Part shown: positions 49,664 to 58,994 of the stretch, piece after piece
How the letters are laid out: each line of letters opens with the position of its first letter
Position numbering within the stretch: the first letter of the stretch is position 1
Origin: Stieleria maiorica
GTDB taxonomy: Bacteria; Planctomycetota; Planctomycetia; Pirellulales; Pirellulaceae
Length of the DNA: 64,000 nucleotides
Assembly: GCF_008035925.1 (NCBI RefSeq)
Contig: NZ_CP036264.1
Coordinates: 8,098,343 to 8,162,342, forward strand
Direction of reading: 5' to 3'
Made by a program: the position numbers and the translations under genes
Notes under the pieces: generated by a model
Seen by the model: the letters and a program-made list of their open reading frames with translations, nothing else
Databases searched by the model: none
What the model was told of the DNA's origin: nothing

Positions 49664-51325
49664 ATGACTGCAGAGAAAAGGATGCGCCGCTCGATTTTGA
49701 TGCAACGATTGGAGCGGCGGCAACTGCTACACGCCGCGGGCGTGATCACCGGAAATGTCTTTTGGGATTCTGACGGCGATGGCAGTCGTGGCGCCGTGGA
49801 GGCGGGCGTTCCCGGCGTCGTGGTCGATTTGTCCTCCGGCGACGGGGCGGTCAGCCGATCGGCGATCACCGACAATCGTGGCAATTACGCGTTTGACGAA
49901 CTTGAGCACGGGGAGTATCGAATCAGCAAACGGGCGATGCGGGCGGTCGAGTCGGCGACCGATGTCGCGGTCAGAAGTTTAACATTGGAAGACGGTGCGA
50001 CCGTCAACGTGGATCCCTTCGCCCAGCAAGCGATGCGTCCGGAGTTTATCACCATCGGCTGGTTCTTTGCGTCGTCTCCGCCGGAATCGGAACTGGTTCG
50101 CCGGGCGATCGCATTGGGAGAGGAATTGGACGGGCATTTCGCGTTGGCCGAGTCGATACGATCCGGCGGTCAGCAAGCACCTGTTGACGTGAACGAGCCA
50201 CCTCTCACTCAGGTCGACAGCTATCAAACGGATGTCAATGAGCCGTTGAGTGTCGGTGTAAACGCTGGGGTGTTGGCAAACGATTTTGACCGGGACGGTG
50301 ATCCGCTGACCGCGTTGATCGTCTCGCAACCCGACCACGGAACGGTCGTGCTGAATTCCAACGGAGCGTTTACCTACGTTCCGGAAACGGATTTTGTCGG
50401 CGTGGACACCTTCACCTACCGGGCCGGAGACGGCCGATCCGATTCCGGGGTGACCACGGTCACGATCACGGTCACCGATCCGTCGGATTCCAACCAGATT
50501 CCCACCGCCGACGGCGATTCGTATGAAGTCAGCGAGAACACGTCGCTGGTGATCAATGCGGCCGGTGGGGTGCTTGCCAACGATCGCGATGCCGATGGCG
50601 ACGCGTTGACCGCCCAACTCGTGACGCAGCCGAGCAACGGGACGCTCTCGTTGAATTCGGACGGATCATTCACGTATCAGCCGAACGCAGCGTTCTTTGG
50701 GACCGATTCGTTTACCTATGTCGCAAGCGATGGGATCGCAACCTCTGGCGCGGCCAGCGTTTCAATCAGGGTGGCGCCCGTCGACGACGGAACCGCATTC
50801 GCTTCAGTCACGACGGGCTCCTTCACCGATCCGAGTCTGTTAGGGACACGTACCGACCTTGTCGCCGGGGCACCGGCAATCACCGCCAATCATGTCGACG
50901 GCGAGATCGACTACTCAAACCATTCCAACCCACCGACCTACGGTGACCACCACGGGTTTGATCCCAACGGTACAGATTCCAATCCTGGAATCACGCCGCG
51001 TCCGACAGGCATCTATACGACCGAGCAGCCTGACGAAGATCTGATTCATAACCTCGAACACGGTCACGTCTGGATCAGCTACAACCCGAACCTGATCTCT
51101 ACCGCCGACATCGCCGCATTGGAGCAACTCGTTCGCGACGGAACCGGCGACGCCAATGGCAACGGAGTCGGCGTGATTCTGACGCCGCGTGCGGCCAACG
51201 ACGACGCGATTGCCCTTGCCTCCTGGGCGCGATTGCTCACGCTCGATCAGTACGCTCCATCCACGATTCGCGATTTCGTGAATACCAATCGCGGCAAAGC
51301 GCCGGAAGGGTTTATCACACCTTAG
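49664..51325 (+). CDS. Surface protein with SdrD-B, cadherin-like repeats and C-terminal DUF3105
   Basis: A 553-residue exported protein. The N-terminus MTAEKRMRRSILMQRLERRQ followed by LLHAAG is the planctomycete LExRRLL-type leader. An SdrD-B-like domain follows (GNVFWDSDGDGSRGAVEAGVPGVVV, about 30-90 in part). Two tandem cadherin/VCBS-type repeats lie at about 185-370 (VLANDFDRDGDPLTAL, VLANDRDADGDALTAQ, each ending in DTFTY or DSFTY). The C-terminus (about 380-553) matches DUF3105: NPPTYGDHHG, YTTEQPDEDLIHNLEHGHVW and ISYNP. DUF3105 is normally a small stand-alone secreted domain of unknown role, so its fusion to a surface scaffold is notable. Start: ATG 49664, with TTG 49658 as alternative. 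Confidence 0.82.
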   Translation: MTAEKRMRRSILMQRLERRQLLHAAGVITGNVFWDSDGDGSRGAVEAGVPGVVVDLSSGDGAVSRSAITDNRGNYAFDELEHGEYRISKRAMRAVESATDVAVRSLTLEDGATVNVDPFAQQAMRPEFITIGWFFASSPPESELVRRAIALGEELDGHFALAESIRSGGQQAPVDVNEPPLTQVDSYQTDVNEPLSVGVNAGVLANDFDRDGDPLTALIVSQPDHGTVVLNSNGAFTYVPETDFVGVDTFTYRAGDGRSDSGVTTVTITVTDPSDSNQIPTADGDSYEVSENTSLVINAAGGVLANDRDADGDALTAQLVTQPSNGTLSLNSDGSFTYQPNAAFFGTDSFTYVASDGIATSGAASVSIRVAPVDDGTAFASVTTGSFTDPSLLGTRTDLVAGAPAITANHVDGEIDYSNHSNPPTYGDHHGFDPNGTDSNPGITPRPTGIYTTEQPDEDLIHNLEHGHVWISYNPNLISTADIAALEQLVRDGTGDANGNGVGVILTPRAANDDAIALASWARLLTLDQYAPSTIRDFVNTNRGKAPEGFITP

Positions 51326-51350
51326 GGTGGCAACCGATCGTGCCGCTCGG

Positions 51351-52664
51351 CTACCAAGTCCACTCGATTCCCGCCGTCAGACCCTGTGCGATGAAGTCGC
51401 TCGTCACCTCGTTCACGCTGGGGCGGGCCGCACCGGAAAGAGTCCCGGGAGGGATCTGAGTCGGATTGATCTGTCGGTCAATCTGATCTCCGGCACGAGT
51501 GACATCGGTCCAATGATGGATCGAATACCCGATGTTCCCTGAAACACCCCAGCCTAGGTTCCGACGCAACATGATCGCCAAGTCGTGTTGGACACTGTAG
51601 GAGGACGTCGCGTGCGTGCCGAGGTTCGATGGCTGCACCAGCAATCCGCTTTCGCTCGAAGCGGATTGCCCCGATGCCGTTGTCGTGACCGTCCGGGCAA
51701 TCATGCGATTGGAGTGATCGGTTTCTCCGAAAGCCACTTTTGCGTCAATCTCCAACCTCCAGTCAAGTGGCAACTGAATCCTCGTTAACAGTCCGCCTTC
51801 GAAGCCGTGAAACTCATTTCGTGATTCGAACTGCTCCGAAATATTGATCGACGTGCCCGCCGTGATCCCCGACAGCACCAGCGATGAATCGTTGATCGCC
51901 AATGAATCGTTGAGTTCAGTGGTGCGGTAACCGGCGGCAAAGTTGATCTGCCAGCGACGATGGCGTGAAACGGGGTACAGGAGCAGGATCTCTTGTGCGA
52001 AATACTCCGTGGAAGCGTCGATTTGAACATCGCCCGACAGCGTGTTCGGAAAACCGAGCAATCTGGCGTCTTCTCGGTGCTCCGCGACATTGAAAAAAGG
52101 CCGCGCCAGGATGGTCGACGAATCACTGGAAGCCCGGAATGACTCGGTGTGATCCCCCAGTCCGGTGTACGTGTATTCCAGTCCGATTTGCTGGCTGCGA
52201 TCCAACCAAAAACCCAACGAGACGCTTCCGCCCGACTGTTCACCGTCGGCGAGTGCGCGATTGCCAACCAGGACGCTTGTTGATGCGTCGCCCAGTACCC
52301 CCGCGTCCTCTTGGAGTGTTCCCGATGGGCTGGTCGAAACCAACACGGGAACATCGATTCCCCGCAAATCCCAATTCAAATAGTCAACATCGACCCAGTA
52401 GGATTCAGTCGCTCGCTGTCGTGGGCGGATCTGTCGTGTATCGCAGTCCGAGCACCACGCGGCATCGCAGCAGACCGGCGATTCGGGTGGGAATCCATGC
52501 ATGGAATGTCCGCGTCTTTCTGGCGTTGCCCTCGTCGCATGAAATGGCAGCGGACGCGTTGCGATGCGTGAACGATCCGCGGCGTTGACGACCTGAAAGA
52601 CGAGTAGAGGTAAAATCGTCGCAAACGCCACGGTCGCGTTTCGAATCAAAGCCGAGTTGATCAT
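51351..52664 (-). CDS. BBP7-family outer-membrane beta-barrel protein
   Basis: A 437-residue outer-membrane protein. ATG 52664 opens a signal peptide (MINSALIRNATVAFATILPL...VVNA). The barrel begins with YWVDVDYLNWDLRGIDVPVL and includes GFWLDRSQQIGLEYTYTGLG, LLYPVSRHRRWQINFAAGY, VTSDFIAQGLTAGIEWTW and alternating hydrophobic strands to the C-terminal aromatic Trp, as in BBP7 (Blastopirellula/Pirellula) barrels. An N-terminal Cys-rich patch (CCDAAWCSDC) precedes the barrel. The frame continues to 52721, but a signal peptide at 52664 fits better. It neighbours the TolC-like gene divergently, and may be unrelated to it. Confidence 0.85.
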   Translation of the reverse strand: MINSALIRNATVAFATILPLLVFQVVNAADRSRIATRPLPFHATRATPERRGHSMHGFPPESPVCCDAAWCSDCDTRQIRPRQRATESYWVDVDYLNWDLRGIDVPVLVSTSPSGTLQEDAGVLGDASTSVLVGNRALADGEQSGGSVSLGFWLDRSQQIGLEYTYTGLGDHTESFRASSDSSTILARPFFNVAEHREDARLLGFPNTLSGDVQIDASTEYFAQEILLLYPVSRHRRWQINFAAGYRTTELNDSLAINDSSLVLSGITAGTSINISEQFESRNEFHGFEGGLLTRIQLPLDWRLEIDAKVAFGETDHSNRMIARTVTTTASGQSASSESGLLVQPSNLGTHATSSYSVQHDLAIMLRRNLGWGVSGNIGYSIHHWTDVTRAGDQIDRQINPTQIPPGTLSGAARPSVNEVTSDFIAQGLTAGIEWTW

Positions 52665-52892
52665 GGCGGGGGTGCGTTGGGGAATGGGTTTGCGGCAAGG
52701 CTCTGGGAGCAGTATCGGCACTCAATCCGGCTGATCGTTAAAGTTTCTTTAGTCGCTGCAAGCTGTGGAATCGGCAAGGTTTTCCAGTCTTGACCCCACC
52801 CGAGTTGCTGGTGTATCGAACACGTTGATTTCCAGCATTGGAAAAAAGTTCATCGCGATCCGCCCGACTAATCCCCGGCGAATGTCATTGTC

Positions 52893-54374
52893 TTGGGTTT
52901 TTCTTTCCCCACGCATCGAATCGCAGCCGGCTCTGCCCTGGTGGCAGTGGTCGTGTGCGCGTGCGGTGTCGGCTGTGCCCGTTTGGTGTCGGGAACCAGC
53001 GACGCAGATGACCTGGCGACGTATTTGACAACGGTCGCGGATCCTGCGCTCGACCCGGCGACCGACGAGACGCCGGAAATCCGATTGGTCGAACATGCCG
53101 AGCCCGTCGAGACGCCGGACGATGGTCCGGAACCGGATCACGCGATCGAGGGCGACCACGAGAACGACCAGGAAGCTGTCATTCCGGTCTCCGACGCGTT
53201 GAGTCTTGAGGAGGTGGTCGCGCAGGCCCGGTTGCGACACCCTCGGGTGATTGCGGCCAAGCGTTTGATTGATCAGGCCGAGTCGCAGGTGCGTCTTGCC
53301 GCGTCCCGTCAGAACCCCGAATTCGTTCTGGATCTCGATACGCCCGTCCACGACGACCAGGACGCGACGGAGCTGTCCACGCGGTTGACGTTTCCGATCG
53401 GTCAAACACCGGCGATCAGATTGCGGGTCCGCGCTGCCAGGGCAGAAGTGGCCCGGGCGGACGCTTCCTATCAGCAGACCTTGCGCAGCGTGATTGACGA
53501 TGCGTTGTCGGCGGCGATCGATTTGAGTTTCTTGGAAGCGAGAGCCGAATTGGACCGGCAAGCCTACCAATTGGCGTTGCGACGCCACGCGCTTTTGGCA
53601 CCCGGCAGGAATTCAGGCGACGCGGCTGAGAATCTGGTCGACCATGTCAACGCCGCAAACGCAGTCCGGCAGGCGGCCCAAGACCGGTTCACATCCCGAC
53701 GCCGTTTGTCGTTGGCCCGCAACCGTCTGGCCGAGGCAATCGGGATGGATCCGCAAACCGAACTGGAGGAGGTGCAAACGCTGTCGGTTGAGTCACTGCT
53801 GGGTGAGTGCTCGGCTTCCTTGCCACCGCTAAGAGACGTGATCGACGCCGCCATCGGGGCATCAGAAGAATTGCTTGCGGCCGATTGGGCGACACGCCGG
53901 GGGTGGATCGAGCACCAACAGGCTCGGTTGTCGCCACTGTCGATGGAAATGGGGCCGCGCTACCAGGACCGCCTCGGACGCAATGACGATACCGTGGGCG
54001 TCCGCTTTCAGTCCGATCTGCCGATTCACGACGACGGTCGGGCCGGCGTCGCGGCGACATCCATCAATGCCCAACTGTTGGAGGACCAGTCGCGACTGAA
54101 ACGTCACCAAATCATTCATGCGCTCGCGCGCGACTATCGTGAATTGGAATCGATTGCCGCACAACTGGAACATGATCGTGTGGACTCGATCGTTGCCGAA
54201 CTGGAACGTGTGCTTCGCGCCCAGGACACGCAAGACGTGTTGACCGGCCAGCAGGTGCTTCGAATCGAGCAAGCGATCTTGGATCACCGCCGCGATCAGT
54301 TGGACTTGGAATACCGCTGTGCGGTGTTGCGATCCAAACTACGGCTCGACGCGACCGGCGGCGAGGCCTATTGA
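52893..54374 (+). CDS. TolC-like outer-membrane efflux protein (lipoprotein)
   Basis: A 493-residue protein with a lipoprotein-type signal (VVVCACGVGC near 20-30) and an acidic linker, then two long helical repeats typical of outer-membrane efflux proteins: LEEVVAQARLRHPRVIAAKR, LSTRLTFPIGQTPAIRLRVR, and from about 310 the second repeat with DYRELESIAAQLEHDR and LRIEQAILDHRRDQLDLEYR. Such proteins form trimeric channels. Start is TTG 52893, the only plausible start since a stop lies 24 bp upstream; no good ribosome binding site is seen. Its 3' end overlaps the convergent HlyD-like gene by 7 bp, so the two could form one efflux assembly although they are on opposite strands. Confidence 0.83.
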   Translation: MGFSFPTHRIAAGSALVAVVVCACGVGCARLVSGTSDADDLATYLTTVADPALDPATDETPEIRLVEHAEPVETPDDGPEPDHAIEGDHENDQEAVIPVSDALSLEEVVAQARLRHPRVIAAKRLIDQAESQVRLAASRQNPEFVLDLDTPVHDDQDATELSTRLTFPIGQTPAIRLRVRAARAEVARADASYQQTLRSVIDDALSAAIDLSFLEARAELDRQAYQLALRRHALLAPGRNSGDAAENLVDHVNAANAVRQAAQDRFTSRRRLSLARNRLAEAIGMDPQTELEEVQTLSVESLLGECSASLPPLRDVIDAAIGASEELLAADWATRRGWIEHQQARLSPLSMEMGPRYQDRLGRNDDTVGVRFQSDLPIHDDGRAGVAATSINAQLLEDQSRLKRHQIIHALARDYRELESIAAQLEHDRVDSIVAELERVLRAQDTQDVLTGQQVLRIEQAILDHRRDQLDLEYRCAVLRSKLRLDATGGEAY

Positions 54375-55693
54375 ATCAGCAATTCGACGCGCTGGCCGGG
54401 TGTGACGGGGATTCCCGGAGGGATCGGGACTTTGATCGGCACGCCCCACTGGTCGACGTTGGCGTCCCGACGCAGTTGGATGGGGACGCTTTCGAATTGA
54501 TTGCCCAGCTCCGCGATCGTCGATGTCGTTACAAAGGTGTCGGTCCCGTCGATGCGGATTTGAACCGGGGTTTCCGATTGAACGCTGGCTCGATCGGCCT
54601 GGTCAACATACGCGACGATCCAACGACGTTGATCCGATGCGATGGTCATCAGGGGATCGCCGCGGCGGACAAAGGTTCCCGGTCGCTGGTGGATTTCTGC
54701 AACCGTGCCGCTGACCGGGGCCAGGATTTCGTTCGCCGAGATCCGGTTGGCCAATTCACGAATCTTGGCATCGTGGGCGGCGATCGCTTGGACGTAGGGT
54801 TCGAGCATCGCTTGGGAGTCGACCCCTTGGGACGCATCATCGATGTCGACTGCAGGTTCGGATGCGATGTCGATGGACGAATCGTCTTGCAGCGTTTTCA
54901 GCTGCTCGGAGGCATCGGCAAGCCGTTTGCTTGTCGCAGCCAATTGTTGATCCAATTCAGCGGCGTCGTTCTCGAGCATCGTTTCGAGTTCTTGTGCCGT
55001 GTGCAGTGAGGTCTGTTGCAGCGCGAGTTCCCGGGCGATGCTTTCACGCTCTGTCGCCGGGCTGAGCCGCAATCGAATCATGCGGTCGACGCGATCACGC
55101 CGTGTGAGGGCGGATTGGACGGCGATTTCGGCTTGACGGAGGGAGGCTTGATTTTCGCGGCGGCGGACGGCGAGGGCGCGGATTTGCTGGTCCGTCCGGT
55201 TCGTTTCGCTGGTCAGTTGGTCGACGTGTTCTCGTGCCGATTGTCTTGTGCGCTCACGTTGCAGCGATTGATCAACGCGTTGACGGCGTTCTTGATCGGA
55301 TTCCCATCGCCAGCGCATGGTTTCCAGACGGATCGTTTGTCGCTGTGATTCCAATTCGGCCAGCAATTGACTCCGCTGGGCGGTCAGCGTTTGCATTTCC
55401 AACAGGGCATCGGTGACGTCGATTTGCGCCAGCGGCGTGACACCTTGGCGGACTCGGTCAAACCGGGCCAGGGGGGCCTGCGTGGTTGTCAGGATGCCGT
55501 CTCGCGACGCCGGGACGACCACGCGGACCATTTCGACTTGTCCCGGCAACACCAGGCGTGGACGGTCGCCGAACCAGAGGGCGGTCACCGCGATCACGCT
55601 TGCGACAAATAGCCAGCCTTGAAGCTGCTGGGTCAATAACAGACGGATGCGATTGGACCAGGGAACGGGAATCGGGTCGGCGTTGTCATGCAT
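54368..55693 (-). CDS. HlyD-type membrane-fusion protein
   Basis: A 441-residue inner-membrane-anchored protein. ATG 55693 has GGAGGT 11 bases upstream; the longer frame to 55747 has none. One membrane helix lies at about 25-42, followed by a barrel-sandwich half-motif, a very long coiled coil (about 85-330, rich in Arg/Gln/Glu), then the closing lipoyl half with ILAPVSGTVAEIHQRPGTFV and a beta-barrel (MTIASDQRRWIVAYVDQ). It would bridge an inner-membrane protein to a TolC-type channel. No ABC, RND or MFS partner is encoded nearby; instead it follows DUF4956 and VTC-domain genes in one minus-strand run. Confidence 0.85.
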   Translation of the reverse strand: MHDNADPIPVPWSNRIRLLLTQQLQGWLFVASVIAVTALWFGDRPRLVLPGQVEMVRVVVPASRDGILTTTQAPLARFDRVRQGVTPLAQIDVTDALLEMQTLTAQRSQLLAELESQRQTIRLETMRWRWESDQERRQRVDQSLQRERTRQSAREHVDQLTSETNRTDQQIRALAVRRRENQASLRQAEIAVQSALTRRDRVDRMIRLRLSPATERESIARELALQQTSLHTAQELETMLENDAAELDQQLAATSKRLADASEQLKTLQDDSSIDIASEPAVDIDDASQGVDSQAMLEPYVQAIAAHDAKIRELANRISANEILAPVSGTVAEIHQRPGTFVRRGDPLMTIASDQRRWIVAYVDQADRASVQSETPVQIRIDGTDTFVTTSTIAELGNQFESVPIQLRRDANVDQWGVPIKVPIPPGIPVTPGQRVELLIQ

Positions 55694-55700
55694 GACGGCG

Positions 55701-56396
55701 CTAGACCTCCGATTCATCATCGTGGACGAAAATTGAAATGCGATCAATTTGGTCGATCGCTCTCAACTCGGATTCCAACTGCATGCGTTTGGACGGGTCT
55801 CGCATTCTCAACCGATAGGTCGCGTCAAGATTGCCGGGGGTGAGTTCTTGAATCGATGCCAACTGGGTCGTCAGGCTGTGTCGGGCCAGCACGCGGTCGA
55901 TGCTCTCGTTGATTTCGCCGGCATCGTCGATGACCATCAAGTTGACGATCGTGTCGAAACTGGTGCGGGCGCCGTACTGGGTGATCGCCAGATAGAACAT
56001 CAGCGCGGCGACAAAGACACAGCCGATCACTGCCAAAGACGATCGTCCGGTGCCGACGGCCATGCCTTCGACGATCGCCCACAACACGAAAATCGTATCG
56101 CGGGTGTCTTTGAGGACGTTGCGAAACCGAACGACGGCAAACACCGCGAGCAAACCGAACGCGATGGTCATGTTGTCGGCCATCAACAACATCATCATGG
56201 CCACCAGCACCGGCATCACGACCATGCTGGCGGTGAACGATTGCGAATACGACAGACCACGATGGGTTCGTTGATAGACCCAGCCGATGATCTGGCCCAT
56301 GACGAATGCCAGCAGGAAGGCGAACACGATCGATTGAAAGTCCGCCGACGGCGGACGATCATGACGCAGAAGATTGTCGATCCACTGAGACATCAA
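55701..56396 (-). CDS. DUF4956 membrane protein
   Basis: A 231-residue protein with four or five membrane helices (about 22-150). The pattern LSYSQSFTASMVVMPVLVAM, ADNMTIAFGLLAVFAVVRFR and KDTRDTIFVLWAIVEGMAVG is that of DUF4956. The C-terminal third is a soluble domain (about 150-231) with an ACT-like alternation. DUF4956 genes are usually next to VTC-domain polyphosphate polymerase genes, here overlapping by 4 bp, and are thought to be their membrane partners. It lies 7 bp upstream of the HlyD-like start. Confidence 0.85.
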   Translation of the reverse strand: MMSQWIDNLLRHDRPPSADFQSIVFAFLLAFVMGQIIGWVYQRTHRGLSYSQSFTASMVVMPVLVAMMMLLMADNMTIAFGLLAVFAVVRFRNVLKDTRDTIFVLWAIVEGMAVGTGRSSLAVIGCVFVAALMFYLAITQYGARTSFDTIVNLMVIDDAGEINESIDRVLARHSLTTQLASIQELTPGNLDATYRLRMRDPSKRMQLESELRAIDQIDRISIFVHDDESEV

Positions 56397-57271
56397 GATC
56401 GCCCCGTGGGATTGGTTCGTCGCCGCTGCGGGAATTTCGATGGCACCGCACCGGCGGTGGTGATAGGAGACGGCCGATTCGGCACGACTGCAGGCGAATC
56501 GTTTGGCGCATCACTGCGCTGGGGCGTGATGCACTGGCGACACGTGACGTACTTCGGGAACGGCCCGGCCACTAAGTTGAAGGTTTGCACCAGATCTCGC
56601 ATCCAGTTGGGGAAACGGTCGGTGAATTTCAGCTCAAACACGACGGTCTGCTCTCCGCCCGCGGGGACCACGTCGGTCGGAATTCGTAACGGTGATCCCG
56701 GCACGTAGGGGCTGGCAACCAGTTGGCGGTCAAACGTCGCTCGCCAATCGGTGTTGTGCGGCGAGACAAAGGCTTCTCGCCGGTAATACACGTACGTCGT
56801 TCCGATCGCGGAAATCATGTCGCGCAGGCGACAGAATTCCTGGAACGCAAGCCACTGCTGTTGTGTTTTTGGATCGCCCGCCGACGTCGCCGGCGGACGG
56901 ACCGCGCCCTGCTGTGTCGATAGAATCGTGGCGGCAATGGTGCGATCGACCGGGCAGCGTTGTTTCTTGACCGCGCTGCCTTCGCGGCGTTTGATTTCCA
57001 AGTAGGCGGGTTGCCGCGGGTCATCGTTGTAAATTCGCACCCGCAGCTTGAATCGATTGCGAAGGCCCTGGTTGGTCTGTCGCATCAGCAGGTCGTCGGC
57101 ACTATCCAGGTACACGCTGCAGACCGGATAGCCGCCGGGGACGGCATGGGGGTCGGGTCTGAGCCGAGCGCCCAGGTAGTCGGTGATGGCAGTCGCTTGC
57201 CGCGGATCGATCGTGAATTTCAGCTCGGAGCGGCTCGATTGAATCGCGTCGTGCGATGCCTTGAAGTGCAT
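56393..57271 (-). CDS. VTC-domain polyphosphate polymerase-like protein
   Basis: A 292-residue cytosolic protein with the VTC tunnel fold: SRSELKFTIDPRQATAI (about 13-29), YPVCSVYLDS, RFKLRVRIYND, AYLEIKRREGSAVKKQR and TVVFELKFTDRFPNWMRDLV. The basic Lys/Arg and acidic Glu ends of these strands form the catalytic tunnel of eukaryotic Vtc4, which makes polyphosphate from ATP. The C-terminal tail is Pro/Arg-rich and disordered. It heads a three-gene minus-strand run with DUF4956 and HlyD-like genes (4-bp overlap). Enzymatic activity is inferred from the family. Start ATG 57271 has no strong ribosome binding site. Confidence 0.85.
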   Translation of the reverse strand: MHFKASHDAIQSSRSELKFTIDPRQATAITDYLGARLRPDPHAVPGGYPVCSVYLDSADDLLMRQTNQGLRNRFKLRVRIYNDDPRQPAYLEIKRREGSAVKKQRCPVDRTIAATILSTQQGAVRPPATSAGDPKTQQQWLAFQEFCRLRDMISAIGTTYVYYRREAFVSPHNTDWRATFDRQLVASPYVPGSPLRIPTDVVPAGGEQTVVFELKFTDRFPNWMRDLVQTFNLVAGPFPKYVTCRQCITPQRSDAPNDSPAVVPNRPSPITTAGAVPSKFPQRRRTNPTGRS

Positions 57272-57652
57272 TAATGTTCAGTTTGCGGCGAGAACAGAGA
57301 GGAGACTGACGCGGTAGCGTGATTTTCTGCGGCGTTCGGGCCGATCAGCGGCGCGTATTCCGGCATGTTAAGATTTCATTATGCTCCGCGTGACTTGCGG
57401 ATTCAACCTTGACCTGAGGCGTGCCAACGTGTGCGTGCCTCGTTCAAATGCGTCGCGTGTTGAGGTGGTTGAATCGCGATGCCCCCCTCTACTGGCGCCC
57501 ACAGATTGAAAACTCGGTCAAAAAACTCGACACTGATGTCTACATGGCGTCGCCCGTGGTGGTATACCGTTACCCTGCGAATGGGATTCAGTCGGGCTTT
57601 TCACGGTACCTTGTTCAATTTTACATCCGTCGTTTAGGGGTGAACGCATCCG
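57272..57652. other. Divergent gap between VTC and FixJ-type genes
   Basis: 381 bp. A frame at 57421-57690 lacks motifs and overlaps the regulator start, so it is not accepted as a gene. No inverted repeat or operator-like sequence stands out. Confidence 0.4.
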
Positions 57653-58273
57653 ATGTCTTGGCAGCAACAGGTCATATTTGTCGTCGATGACGATGAACGC
57701 GCCAGGGAATCGGTTTGTGCCTTGGTCAGTTCGATGGGCTTGGAGTCGATGGCCTTTGCGTCGGCCGAAGACTTTCTGGCGTATTACACGAAGGACAAAC
57801 CGGGATGCTTGGTCACCGATATCCGCATGCTGGGGATGAGCGGGTTGGAGTTGCAGGCGGAACTGAGCGATATGGGGTCGTTGTTGCCGGTGATCGTCTT
57901 GACCGCGTTTGCGACAACGCCGGTCACCGTCCAGGCGATCCAGCGTGGCGCGATCACGTTGCTGGACAAACCCTATGTCGATGACGATCTCTGGAATGCG
58001 ATCCGCAAAGCGCTGGCCCAAGATGCGCGCAAGCGCGTCGAGGAGGCGCACCGCCAAGCGATTCGGGAACGGATCAATGAACTAACACCGTCTGAACGCA
58101 CGGTGTTGTCCTACGTGGTCGCCGGCAAACCCAATAAGGTGATTGCCAATCGTCTTGACGTCAGTGTCCGAACCGTCGAGAACCGACGCAGTGAGATCTA
58201 TACCAAGTTGCAAGCCGAATCGGTGGTCGACCTGGTGCGGATGGTGATCGAAGCGGACATGCTGGATACATAA
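57653..58273 (+). CDS. FixJ/LuxR-type two-component response regulator
   Basis: A 206-residue protein with an intact receiver (acidic DDD at 12-14, phospho-acceptor D56 in LVTDIRML, T84, K106 in LLDKPYVD) and a C-terminal LuxR/GerE helix-turn-helix (about 142-203: LTPSERTVLSYVVAGKPNKV, followed by VSVRTVENRRSEI). The FixJ family controls respiratory or nitrogen-related genes in Proteobacteria, but the target here is unknown. No sensor kinase is adjacent. The start ATG 57653 follows TAGGGGTGAAC, a moderate ribosome binding site. The VTC operon is divergently transcribed, 381 bp away. Confidence 0.9.
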   Translation: MSWQQQVIFVVDDDERARESVCALVSSMGLESMAFASAEDFLAYYTKDKPGCLVTDIRMLGMSGLELQAELSDMGSLLPVIVLTAFATTPVTVQAIQRGAITLLDKPYVDDDLWNAIRKALAQDARKRVEEAHRQAIRERINELTPSERTVLSYVVAGKPNKVIANRLDVSVRTVENRRSEIYTKLQAESVVDLVRMVIEADMLDT

Positions 58274-58455
58274 ACGATCCTTCCGACGCGTTGCGGGTTT
58301 CCACATCGCTTTTCGGTTTCTTCTCTAATTCTTCACCGGGCGATTCTGCAATACTCCGCCCATCGATGGAGTTATTGATTCACCGGAAGGATCTTAGCAC
58401 GGAGGCGGGGGCTTCGATCACGGAAAGAATCCGCAGAACCAATGGGGCTCTTGGA

Positions 58456-58485
58456 GAATGTTCCGGCGGCAACGCCGGAACATTC
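58456..58485. repeat. Perfect 13-bp hairpin with GCAA loop
   Basis: GAATGTTCCGGCG, loop GCAA, then the exact complement CGCCGGAACATTC. The GNRA tetraloop closes an uninterrupted stem. No T-run follows, so it may be a structured RNA element or a REP-type repeat rather than a terminator. Confidence 0.85.
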
Positions 58486-58799
58486 CTCTGAGCCGCCTAC
58501 TTGTTTCTGAGTTGAATGTGTCGCGACGCACGGAGCACGCGGGGCAGGCGTTCTTGCCGCCGACACGACACGTTCAAGCGATCGAACGAGCTTGCTAGCA
58601 AAAGTTGAAGACCGGCAACTCATTGGACTCTTGGGGCAACGGGGCACGGGGCAAAGGCGGCGTCTTCGTCGGTGAACGCGACCACCCGGTTCGGGGCAAG
58701 GACCGGGACTCGAACGAGTCGGGTTGCTCACTGGCAAGAGCCGCCTTTTTTTGTGCCGCGTCGGAGATGACGTCGCTCTCTCGGTGACGTAGACTCGCC

Positions 58800-58855
58800 G
58801 CCCGATCCCGCCGCCCGATCCCGCCGCCCGATCCCGCCGCCCGATCCCGCCGCGC
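58800..58855 (+). repeat. 13-bp tandem repeat
   Basis: Four consecutive copies of CCCGATCCCGCCG, ending in a variant (CGCAATCCC). The 13-bp period, not divisible by 3, argues against selection as coding sequence. Confidence 0.85.
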
Positions 58856-58994
58856 AATCCCTCTGACCACTACAACCGCAGTGATGCGTCTTTCGCCGCA
58901 TTCCCGGGACTCGTTTTGCCGACCGGCGTGTCGGCGTTCGGAAAGCTAAGCTTCCGCACGGTGGGTCGAAAGTACTCTTGCTCCGGGCGATGTG

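Larger units (their letters stand above)
58274..58994. other. Gap with a perfect hairpin and a 13-bp tandem repeat
   Basis: 721 bp without an accepted gene. It contains a perfect hairpin at 58456-58485 and four 13-bp CCCGATCCCGCCG units at about 58800-58855. Reading frames across it consist of repeat-derived Arg/Gly/Ala-rich sequence. Confidence 0.55.

Noticed and set aside
57421-57690. 89-codon frame before the FixJ-type regulator
   Set aside because: It overlaps the regulator start out of frame and has no motif or ribosome binding site.
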